From: an uncultured Collinsella sp.
GTDB taxonomy: Bacteria; Actinomycetota; Coriobacteriia; Coriobacteriales; Coriobacteriaceae
Direction of reading: 5' to 3'
Length of the DNA stretch: 10,803 nucleotides
NCBI GenBank assembly: GCA_958438955.1
Contig: CAUBTS010000066.1
Location: 1 to 10,803, forward strand
Below are positions 1 to 7,210 of this stretch, piece after piece. The stretch's first letter is position 1; every line of letters starts with the position of its first letter. The notes beneath the pieces are model-generated. The model did not search any database. It had not been told where the DNA came from and worked only from the letters and a program-made list of their open reading frames with translations. A program made the position numbers and the translations under genes.

Positions 1-1
1 C

Positions 2-2890
2 GCGCTGCAGGCTGCGCTCAAGCAGCTTGCAGAGGACGTTGAGGCTGCGGTCCGCGACGGCGTGAACATTGTGGTGCTGAGCGATCGCGCCGGAGCGGGC
101 GAGGTGCCCGTGCCGTCGCTGCTCGCCGTGGGCTGCGTGCACAACCACCTGATCCGTGCCGGCGTGCGCACCTTTGCCGATATCGTGGTGGAGTGCGGCG
201 ACGCCGTGTCCCCGCACGACTTTGCGGCGCTGGTGGGCTACTCCGCGAGCGGCATCTATCCGTACAACGCGCATGCGTGTATCCGCGATCTGGCGGCACG
301 CGGCGATCTGGACGTGACGGCCGAGCAGGGCATCGCCAATTACAACAAGGCCGCGACGGCGGGCATCGTCTCCATCATGTCCAAGATGGGCATCTCCACG
401 GTGCAGAGCTACCACTCCGCGCAGATCTTCGAGGCCGTGGGCTTTACGCCGGAGTTCGTCAACGCGTACTTCGCCGGCACGGTGAGCCGTGTGGGCGGTA
501 TGGGTGTCGAGGACGTCGAACGCGAGCAAAATGAGCGCTACGACGCCGCGCTTGCTATCCTTAAGAGCCCGGCTCCCGATCAGCTGCCCACGTTGGGCCT
601 GACCAAGTGGCGCCCGCTCGGCGGCGAGGATCACCTCATCGATCCGCAGACTGTCTACTTGCTGCAGACCGCCTGCCGTGAGGACAGCTACGACACCTTT
701 AAGGAGTACAGCGCCCGCCTGCACCGCACCGGCCGTGCCGTGCGCCTGCGCGACCTGCTGGACTTTGATGCCAGCGGTCGCATGCCGGTTTCGCTCGACG
801 AGGTGGAGCCCGCGCTCAACATCGTCCGCCGCTTTAACACCGGCGCCATGTCGTACGGCTCCATCAGCAAGGAAGCACACGAGTGCATGGCCATCGCCAT
901 GAACCGCCTGCATGGCCGTTCCAACTCCGGCGAGGGCGGTGAGGACCCGCGCCGCGAGACCCCGCTGGCTAACGGTGACTCCAAGAACTCCGCGATCAAG
1001 CAGGTAGCAAGTGCGCGCTTTGGCGTGACGAGCCGCTACCTGTGCAGCGCCTTCGAGATTCAAATCAAGATGGCCCAGGGCGCCAAGCCCGGCGAGGGCG
1101 GTCACCTGCCCGGCAAGAAGGTCTACCCCTGGATTGCCGAGGTCCGTCAGTCCACGCCCGGCATTGGCCTGATTTCGCCTCCGCCGCACCACGACATCTA
1201 CTCCATCGAGGACCTGGCAGAGCTTATCTTTGATCTTAAGAACGCCAACCCCGGCGCACGCGTGTCGGTCAAGCTGGTCAGCGAGGCCGGCGTCGGCACC
1301 ATCGCCACCGGCGTGGCCAAGGGCGCTGCCGACAAGATCTTGATCAGCGGCCACAACGGCGGCTCCGGTGCTGCGGCGCGCGATTCGATCTGGCACGCCG
1401 GTCTGCCGCTGGAGCTTGGCCTTGCCGAGGCTCAACAGACGTTGCTGCAAAACGGCCTGCGCTCGCGCGTGGTGCTCGAGGCCGACGGCAAGCTCATGGA
1501 CGGTACCGATGTCGCCGTTGCCTGCCTGTTGGGTGCCGAGGAGTTTGGCTTTGCGACCATGCCGCTCATCTCCATGGGCTGCCTCATGCAGCGCGACTGC
1601 CAGCAGGATACCTGCCCGGCCGGCATCGCTACGCAAAACTGCCGCCTGCGTCGCGGCTTCCGCGGCAAGCCAGAGCACGTCGAGCATTTTATGCTCTTTG
1701 TTGCCGAGCAGCTGCGTGAGGTCATGGCGAGCCTGGGCTTCCGCACCGTCGACGAGATGGTCGGCCATCCCGAGTGCTTGCGCCAGATTGAGGTCCCGGG
1801 CAACCGCAAGGCCAACCTGCTCGATCTGTCGCCCGTGCTGGCGAGCGCGACCTGTGAGTTTGGTGCCCATATTCCGGGCGCCGACGGTCGCCACTTCCTG
1901 CTGCAGATGGCCGCGGACAGCGAGCTCGACAAGACGCTCGACTCCACGTTGTTTGTGCCCTATACGGCCGATGCCCGTGCGCACCTGCGTCCGATTCGCT
2001 TCCGCGCCGATATCGCCAACGTCAACCGCTGCGTGGGCACCATCTTGGGCAACGCGGTGACCAAGGCGCATCCCGAGGGCCTGCCCGCCGGCTCCATTAC
2101 CATCGATTGCGATGGTTCGGCCGGTCAGAGCTTTGGCGCCTTCCTGCCGCGCGGCATTACGCTCAACGTGTGCGGCGACGCCAACGACTACTTTGGTAAG
2201 GGCCTTTCGGGCGGCGAGGTGTCGGTGCGCCCCAACCCGCATGCGACCTATAAGTTCGACGAGAACATCATCGTGGGCAACGTTGCGTTCTTTGGTGCCA
2301 CGAGCGGCCGCGGCTTCATTAACGGTCTTGCCGGCCAGCGTTTTGCCGTGCGCAACTCCGGTGCCACCGTGGTGGTCGAGGGCTGCGGCAACCATGGCTG
2401 CGAGTACATGACGGGAGGTCTGGCGCTCATCCTGGGCGAGGTCGGGCAGAACTTCGCCGCCGGCATGACGGGCGGCGTGGCTTACGTCTTTGACCAGTAC
2501 GGCACGCTCGATGCCCGTGTGAACCACGAGAGCGTTGAGCTTAAAGCCCCGACGGCCGGTGAGCTGGCGCAGATTCGCGAGCTCATCCAGGAGCACGTGG
2601 ACGCGACGCAGAGCCCGCGCGGCATTAAGCTGCTCTACAGCTTTGAGACGATGAGCAAGCACTTTGTGAAGGTCATTCCAACCGAGTACGAGCGCGTGCT
2701 GGCGATTGTCGCCGCCGCCGAGGCCGTCGGCAAGACGCATGCGCAGGCCGAGGAGCTGGCGTTTGACATTGTGACCGGTCGCGCCGACGCCGCCGATGTC
2801 GCTCGCTTTGATGTGGCGGGTGGTGCTGCTGGCGCGGGCGCTGCGTCCGTGGCTGCCAGCTCTGTTGCTTCGACCAAGAAGGAGGCGTAA
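2..2890 (+). CDS. gltB: Glutamate synthase (NADPH) large subunit, 5'-truncated by the window edge
   Basis: This is the large subunit of glutamate synthase, which makes two glutamates from glutamine and 2-oxoglutarate in the cytoplasm. The frame is open from base 2, so the gene starts outside the window. About 962 residues are visible of the roughly 1500 usual for the family. The N-terminal glutamine amidotransferase domain and part of the central domain are therefore missing from view. The FMN-binding synthase domain is recognisable from about 790 to 1800, with TGAMSYGSISKEAHE, RSNSGEGGED and the SGHNGGSG glycine-rich loop. The 3Fe-4S cysteines are at codons 1580, 1598 and 1613, with the family spacing C-x5-C-x4-C. 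The C-terminal GXGXG beta-helix domain runs from about 1985 to 2560, including GDANDYFGKGLSGGE and repeated GG/GxG turns. The protein ends in a low-complexity Ala/Gly/Ser tail (about 2810-2880). gltD follows after 5 bases. The internal GTG at 62 is not a real start. Confidence 0.97.
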   Translation, partial: ALQAALKQLAEDVEAAVRDGVNIVVLSDRAGAGEVPVPSLLAVGCVHNHLIRAGVRTFADIVVECGDAVSPHDFAALVGYSASGIYPYNAHACIRDLAARGDLDVTAEQGIANYNKAATAGIVSIMSKMGISTVQSYHSAQIFEAVGFTPEFVNAYFAGTVSRVGGMGVEDVEREQNERYDAALAILKSPAPDQLPTLGLTKWRPLGGEDHLIDPQTVYLLQTACREDSYDTFKEYSARLHRTGRAVRLRDLLDFDASGRMPVSLDEVEPALNIVRRFNTGAMSYGSISKEAHECMAIAMNRLHGRSNSGEGGEDPRRETPLANGDSKNSAIKQVASARFGVTSRYLCSAFEIQIKMAQGAKPGEGGHLPGKKVYPWIAEVRQSTPGIGLISPPPHHDIYSIEDLAELIFDLKNANPGARVSVKLVSEAGVGTIATGVAKGAADKILISGHNGGSGAAARDSIWHAGLPLELGLAEAQQTLLQNGLRSRVVLEADGKLMDGTDVAVACLLGAEEFGFATMPLISMGCLMQRDCQQDTCPAGIATQNCRLRRGFRGKPEHVEHFMLFVAEQLREVMASLGFRTVDEMVGHPECLRQIEVPGNRKANLLDLSPVLASATCEFGAHIPGADGRHFLLQMAADSELDKTLDSTLFVPYTADARAHLRPIRFRADIANVNRCVGTILGNAVTKAHPEGLPAGSITIDCDGSAGQSFGAFLPRGITLNVCGDANDYFGKGLSGGEVSVRPNPHATYKFDENIIVGNVAFFGATSGRGFINGLAGQRFAVRNSGATVVVEGCGNHGCEYMTGGLALILGEVGQNFAAGMTGGVAYVFDQYGTLDARVNHESVELKAPTAGELAQIRELIQEHVDATQSPRGIKLLYSFETMSKHFVKVIPTEYERVLAIVAAAEAVGKTHAQAEELAFDIVTGRADAADVARFDVAGGAAGAGAASVAASSVASTKKEA

Positions 2891-2895
2891 GTGCC

Positions 2896-4377
<1,482 letters not shown>

Positions 4378-4379
4378 AG

Positions 4380-4398
4380 TAGTCATTTAAGAACGTCC
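4380..4398 (+). repeat. Left half of a hairpin repeat split by the IS110 element
   Basis: TAGTCATT at 4380-4387, followed by TAAGAACGTCC, ends where the insertion sequence starts. Beyond the element, 5810-5820 reads CCCAATGACTA. Joining the two sides gives an 8-bp inverted repeat, TAGTCATT and AATGACTA, around a loop of about 12 bases. The insertion therefore lies in the loop of what was one small hairpin, probably the original 3' end signal of gltBD. Confidence 0.6.
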
Positions 4399-4400
4399 AT

Positions 4401-4406
4401 TACAGT
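4401..4406 (+). promoter_or_regulatory. Candidate -10 half of a circle-junction promoter (left end)
   Basis: TACAGT matches the -10 consensus TATAAT at four of six bases. In the integrated element no good -35 lies in front of it. If the right and left ends are joined through the CC core, TTGACA at 5790-5795 falls 18 bp upstream. Confidence 0.4.
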
Positions 4407-4416
4407 CGAAATTGTC

Positions 4417-4609
4417 AGCCCGGGACCGTCTCGGGCTACGATTGAGGCGCGCCCAGAACGGGCCGCCGACCGGGCGCCCGCGCACGGCCGAACGTCCCTG
4501 CCCCCGAGAGGGCCCGTTGGGTGCTGCCGGCGCGGGACGCGCCGCCCCCGACGGCTGATAGGAAAATGCCGGGCAGGTGCCGCGGCTGGTAATGTGAGTG
4601 CCGAGGGGG
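4417..4609 (+). ncRNA. Candidate IS110 bridge RNA in the left non-coding end
   Basis: IS110-group elements encode a structured bridge RNA in the left end, with one internal loop that pairs with the target and one that pairs with the donor ends. By eye this region folds as follows. A 5' hairpin at 4417-4437 has a 9-bp stem with one G-U and loop CCG. A hairpin GCGCCC/GGGCGC pairs 4449-4454 with 4472-4477. A candidate target loop is closed by GCAC/GTGC (4482-4485 with 4521-4524) and holds GAACGTCC (4490-4497) and CGTTGGG (4515-4521) on either side of a small G/C hairpin. A 7-bp hairpin with loop GGA spans 4528-4544. A candidate donor loop is closed by CCCCC-ga-CGGC with GCCG-a-GGGGG (4545-4555 with 4600-4609), capped by a hairpin at 4568-4586. 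It holds ATAGGAA (4558-4564) and GTAATG (4589-4594). RNA ends are approximate. Confidence 0.65.
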
Positions 4610-4616
4610 AGGCCAT

Positions 4617-4640
4617 CCGGTCGAACGACTACCGGAAGGA
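4617..4640 (+). promoter_or_regulatory. Ribosome-binding site of the IS110 recombinase, partly inside a hairpin
   Basis: GGAAGGA at 4634-4640 lies 7 bases before GTG 4648 and decides the recombinase start against the upstream in-frame GTG at 4594. CCGGT (4617-4621) can pair with ACCGG (4631-4635), covering the first two bases of the site with a 9-base loop between. This might dampen translation; that effect is inference. Confidence 0.5.
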
Positions 4641-4647
4641 TACCACC

Positions 4648-5780
4648 GTGAAAGCGCCATCCACCAGACCCGCGGCCGTGCTCGGCCTGGACGTCGGCAA
4701 GTCATCGCACTGGGCCTGCCTGATCGACCGCGACGGGGAGGTGCTGGCCAGCGCCCCCGTCCGCAACAGGGAGGCCGAGCTCGACGCGCTGTTCGCCTCC
4801 GCGCCCGCCGGCACGCTCGTCGTCGTCGACCAGTTCCGCAGCATAGGGTCCCTCGCCGTGAGGCGGGCCCGCGCCGCGGGGCTCGGGGTCGCCTACCTGC
4901 CCGGCCTCGCCGCCAGCCGCGCCGCGGGCCTGTTCGCCGGCGAGGCCAAGACCGACGAGCGCGACGCCGCGGTGATCGCGCGGACCGCCCTGGGCGTGCC
5001 GGACTCCCTGTCGGGGGTCCCGGGCCGCGGCGAGGCCCTCGAGGCTGCTCGCGCCCTCTCGTCGCAGCGCGACCACGTCGTCGCCTGCGCGACCAGGGAC
5101 AAGAACCGCCTGCGCGCGGTGCTGCTCGAGTCCTGCCCGGCCCTCGAGGCCGCGGTCGACCTGTCGGACCGGCGGTGGCTAGAGCTGCTCGCCGGGTTCG
5201 GCGGGGCGTGGGGGATCGCCCGCTCCGGGGCCGAGGGCCCGCGGGCCGAGGCCGCCGGGGAGGTCGCGGCCGCCTCCACCGCGCCCCCGCCGGCGCTCGT
5301 CGAGGCCGAGAACAGGCAGGTCAGATTCCTGGCCGCCCGGATATCGGAGGCCCTCGACGAGGCCGGGGCCCTCGAGGCCGAGACGGCGGCGCTGCTCGAG
5401 GGCGACGAGACCTACGCGTGCCTGCTCACCGTGCCCGGCATCGGCCCGAGGACCGCGGCGCAGCTCGCGGTGTCGGTCGACATCGGGAGGTTCCCGGACC
5501 ACGACCACCTGGCCTCGTACTGCGGCATAGCCCCGAGGGTGAGGAGCTCCGGCACGTCGGTGAGGTCGGTCAGGGCGTTCAGGCGCGGCGACGCGAGGCT
5601 CAAGTCCCTGCTGATCTTCTCGTGCAACAGCCTGGTGAGGTCCTCGGGGCGCTACGGCGAGTACTACCGGGCCTGCAGGCACGGGGCATGGGGCACGGGC
5701 GGGCGCTCAAGGCCGTCGCGAGGAAGCGGCTCAGGGCGATATACGCCGTGATGCGCGACCGGGTGCCCTACCGGGAGTAG
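4648..5780 (+). pseudogene. IS110-family DEDD recombinase (transposase), frameshifted near the C-terminus
   Basis: This is the bridge-RNA-guided recombinase of an IS110 element. From GTG 4648 the N-terminal DEDD (RuvC-like) domain shows LGLDVGKSSHW (D15), VVVDQ (D61) and AKTDERDAA (D103, D106). A helical middle follows. The C-terminal Tnp domain has LLTVPGIGPRTA (about 259-270), YCGIAPRVRSSGTS with candidate catalytic serines at 300-304, and LIFSCNSLVRSS. The reading frame then breaks at about 5677-5680. The open frame runs on to a stop at 5749-5751 with unrelated Gly/Ser/Arg residues. The frame one base back reads ARGMGHGRALKAVARKRL and ends VPYRE at 5780, the tail expected for the family. 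A single missing G after TGCAGG explains it. The catalytic residues are intact, so activity is not excluded. A sequencing error is possible. An upstream in-frame GTG at 4594 would overlap the bridge-RNA region and has no good ribosome-binding site. Confidence 0.85.
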
Positions 5781-5789
5781 CCCCGACGG

Positions 5790-5809
5790 TTGACAAAACT
5801 ATAGGAACA
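5790..5809 (+). promoter_or_regulatory. Right end of IS110 carrying a perfect -35 box
   Basis: TTGACA at 5790-5795 is a consensus -35 element 10 bases after the recombinase stop, followed by ACTATAGGAACA. IS110-group elements are known to rebuild a promoter when the excised circle joins right end to left end, driving the bridge RNA. Here the joined spacer to TACAGT at 4401 would be 18 bp. ATAGGAA at 5801-5807 also matches the candidate donor guide at 4558-4564. Confidence 0.5.
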
Positions 5810-5855
5810 CCCAATGACTAGTCATTTTTTTGTCTAGTCGTTGGGGACATTTTTT
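5810..5855. repeat. Right half of the interrupted hairpin repeat plus a second inverted copy
   Basis: CCCAATGACTA at 5810-5820 completes the hairpin begun at 4380. AATGACTAGTCATT at 5813-5826 is itself a perfect 14-bp palindrome followed by a T tract, a plausible weak terminator. TAGTCGTTGGGGACATTT at 5835-5852 resembles the reverse complement of the reconstructed hairpin, which begins TAGTCATTGGGACGTT, so a second diverged copy lies here in the opposite orientation. The family looks like a dispersed intergenic repeat, but only this locus is visible. Confidence 0.55.
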
Positions 5856-6131
5856 GCGAGCGATTTGCCCGTTTGTCGACGTGCGAGTGTCCATTCGGCG
5901 TCTTCTTGAGCTGTGGCGCTCTGCTGTTTCTGTGATGGCCGGGGGCGCTTGGCTCAAAAGGACGGGTTTGCCGTCTATGTTTACCTGCGGTTTTGTTGCG
6001 GTGCGCATTTTCGGTCAAGCTTTTCGTCAAGTGTTTGGTCAGCATCTGGTTTGCAGCCGGAGGCCTATTTTGCCCGCGCTGGTCGTGGCTGCCCACCCTC
6101 CCCGTAAGCTCAAATTGAGGTCCATCAGTTT
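5856..6131. other. Intergenic stretch with no gene I can support
   Basis: Open frames exist on both strands, but none has a ribosome-binding site with a recognisable protein. The plus-strand frame starting at 5830 runs into the start of the next gene, and its composition looks like translated non-coding DNA. The only structure noted is a weak 12-bp periodicity around GTCAAG at 6008-6043. No convincing sigma-70 promoter for the downstream gene was found. Confidence 0.5.
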
Positions 6132-6143
6132 GAGGAGGATGCC

Positions 6144-6851
6144 ATGACTGACCACGCTTTAGACCGAGCGCAGCTAACCGAAGCCGTCGGCAACGATATT
6201 GCCGACATGGCCCATTTTTGGATGCTGCGGAAGTTCCAGTTTTTGGAGCCGGCGCGCGAACAGTTCGAGATCATTGTCGACCCGTGGCTCAGCTATTGCA
6301 CCGAGCCTTCGCAAAACGAAATCATGGCCTACAACATGGCATTTACCGATTGGCTGCTCTTCGAGCGCCCCTATCGCCATGGCAAGACGCTGCTCGAGCT
6401 GTATGTTGAAGAGCCGCCGGCATCGCTTTCGCCCGCCTCGCTCAAGCGGCTCGAGCAGGTACGCGACACGCAGTATTTCTCGCGCTTTGGTATTTTGGAC
6501 AAGGATCCTGCGAACGGCATGGTTGCGCTGAAGGATACGCGCACCGATCGTCGCTTTGATGTCTACGACCCGCATATCGTGCAAAAGGAGCATTGGAGCG
6601 ACGGCGCGATTGCGGTGCGCCTCGCCTGCATCGACGATGTTTGGCTGACGGCGGGACAGCTCTACCTGTATGACATCGCGCGCCTGAGTGACACGGCGGT
6701 CGATGGGCCGGGTGCGGTGCATCCGGAGGACCTGCAGGACGGCTTTGACACCTCGTGCATCAGCTTCTTTTTGCGCCTGGTCCGCGACATCATGGGCGCC
6801 CAGGGGCGCTACGTGAAGTCGCTCAACATCTACGAGCAGGAGTGGGAGTAG
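6144..6851 (+). CDS. Uncharacterised cytoplasmic protein, 235 aa
   Basis: I cannot name this family with confidence. The start ATG 6144 has GAGGAGG at 6132-6138, a spacing of 5 bases. The protein is soluble and acidic, with no signal peptide or membrane segment. It is rich in Trp, Tyr and Phe. The middle (about residues 66-140) has the pattern FTDWLLFERPYRHGKTLLELY, then QYFSRFGILDKD, ALKDTRTDRRFDVYDP and later AIAVRLACIDDVW. This faintly recalls the part that precedes the SEC-C metal-binding motif in some uncharacterised bacterial proteins, but no SEC-C cysteines are present; that resemblance is from memory and weak. It stands alone, with an IS element upstream and a palindrome array starting about 40 bases after its stop. 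Codon use is like the chromosome's, so it looks resident and expressed. Confidence 0.85.
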   Translation: MTDHALDRAQLTEAVGNDIADMAHFWMLRKFQFLEPAREQFEIIVDPWLSYCTEPSQNEIMAYNMAFTDWLLFERPYRHGKTLLELYVEEPPASLSPASLKRLEQVRDTQYFSRFGILDKDPANGMVALKDTRTDRRFDVYDPHIVQKEHWSDGAIAVRLACIDDVWLTAGQLYLYDIARLSDTAVDGPGAVHPEDLQDGFDTSCISFFLRLVRDIMGAQGRYVKSLNIYEQEWE

Positions 6852-6892
6852 GGGATGTGGCTGGTGTCGCCTGCCTTGCCTTCTGCCGTTAT

Positions 6893-6949
6893 GTCTCGGT
6901 CTGTAACGTCTAGGGACCAAAAACCGGTCTACCTGTTACAGATCGAGAC
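6893..6949. repeat. Palindromic repeat unit 1 of the array
   Basis: The arms GTCTCGGTCTGTAAC (6893-6907) and GTTACAGATCGAGAC (6935-6949) pair at 15 of 15 positions if one G-U is allowed. The loop is 27 bases. It begins 41 bases after the preceding stop codon. Confidence 0.85.
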
Positions 6950-6972
6950 GAACGCTTGGGCGCCGCTGGTTT

Positions 6973-7029
6973 GTCTAAAACTGTAACGTTTGGGGGCCTG
7001 GAGAACGTCTAACTGTTACAGACCGAGAC
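6973..7029. repeat. Palindromic repeat unit 2 of the array
   Basis: The arms are GTCTAAAACTGTAAC (6973-6987) and GTTACAGACCGAGAC (7015-7029). The outer 4 and inner 7 pairs are kept, with a symmetric 4-base mismatch between them. The loop is again 27 bases. The 23-base spacer to unit 1 gives a start-to-start period of exactly 80. Confidence 0.85.
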
Positions 7030-7052
7030 GTTTGGCACCTGGTTGGGGGAAT

Positions 7053-7109
7053 GTCTCAATCTGTAACATCTACAGGCCCAAATTCGACCTGCCTGTTACA
7101 GATTGAGAC
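7053..7109. repeat. Palindromic repeat unit 3 of the array, perfect arms
   Basis: The arms GTCTCAATCTGTAAC (7053-7067) and GTTACAGATTGAGAC (7095-7109) are perfect 15-bp complements around a 27-base loop. The period from unit 2 is 80 bases. Confidence 0.87.
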
Positions 7110-7133
7110 AAAGGCTGGACGCGGTGCCGAACA

Positions 7134-7190
7134 ATCTAAATCTGTAACAACTAGAGGCTTAAAGACTGTCTTCCTGTTACAGATCAAGAC
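7134..7190. repeat. Palindromic repeat unit 4 of the array
   Basis: The arms are ATCTAAATCTGTAAC (7134-7148) and GTTACAGATCAAGAC (7176-7190), with the inner 9 pairs intact and three mismatches in the outer part. The loop is 27 bases and the period from unit 3 is 81. It ends 10 bases before the ribosome-binding site of the next gene, so it may affect that gene's mRNA leader. Confidence 0.85.
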
Positions 7191-7200
7191 ATTTGCCAGC

Positions 7201-7205
7201 GGAGG
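7201..7205 (+). promoter_or_regulatory. Ribosome-binding site that sets the start at GTG 7211
   Basis: GGAGG lies 5 bases before GTG 7211. This favours 7211 over the TTG at 7193, which lies upstream of the site, and over ATG 7244, which has no good site. Confidence 0.6.
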
Positions 7206-7210
7206 CAACG

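Larger units (their letters stand above)
4397..5811 (+). mobile_element. IS110-family insertion sequence, about 1.4 kb
   Basis: The element carries one DEDD-type recombinase gene, a non-coding left end of about 250 nt and a very short right end of about 30 nt after the recombinase stop. It has no terminal inverted repeats. This layout is that of the IS110 subgroup rather than IS1111. The boundaries come from the flanks. The left junction reads GAACGT-CC-ATTACAG and the right junction reads GGAACA-CC-CAATG, so a CC dinucleotide core flanks the element on both sides. The core assignment is inference and could slip by one base because of the C runs. Base composition and codon use differ from the neighbours: the element is more GC-rich and uses many AGG, CGG and ATA codons, consistent with acquisition by transfer. 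Confidence 0.85.

Noticed and set aside
5674..5690. Programmed -1 frameshifting in the IS110 recombinase
   Set aside because: There is no X-XXY-YYZ slippery sequence and no clear downstream stimulator, and programmed shifting is not usual in IS110. A lost base is simpler.
5818..6147. Genes in the spacer after the IS element, on either strand
   Set aside because: The candidates lack ribosome-binding sites and domains. One overlaps the repeat and the other overlaps the start of the next gene.
6893..7190. A CRISPR array
   Set aside because: The units are palindromes with diverging arms. The 27-nt loops and the 23-24-nt spacers are themselves related to each other, so there are no unique spacers, and no cas genes are present.
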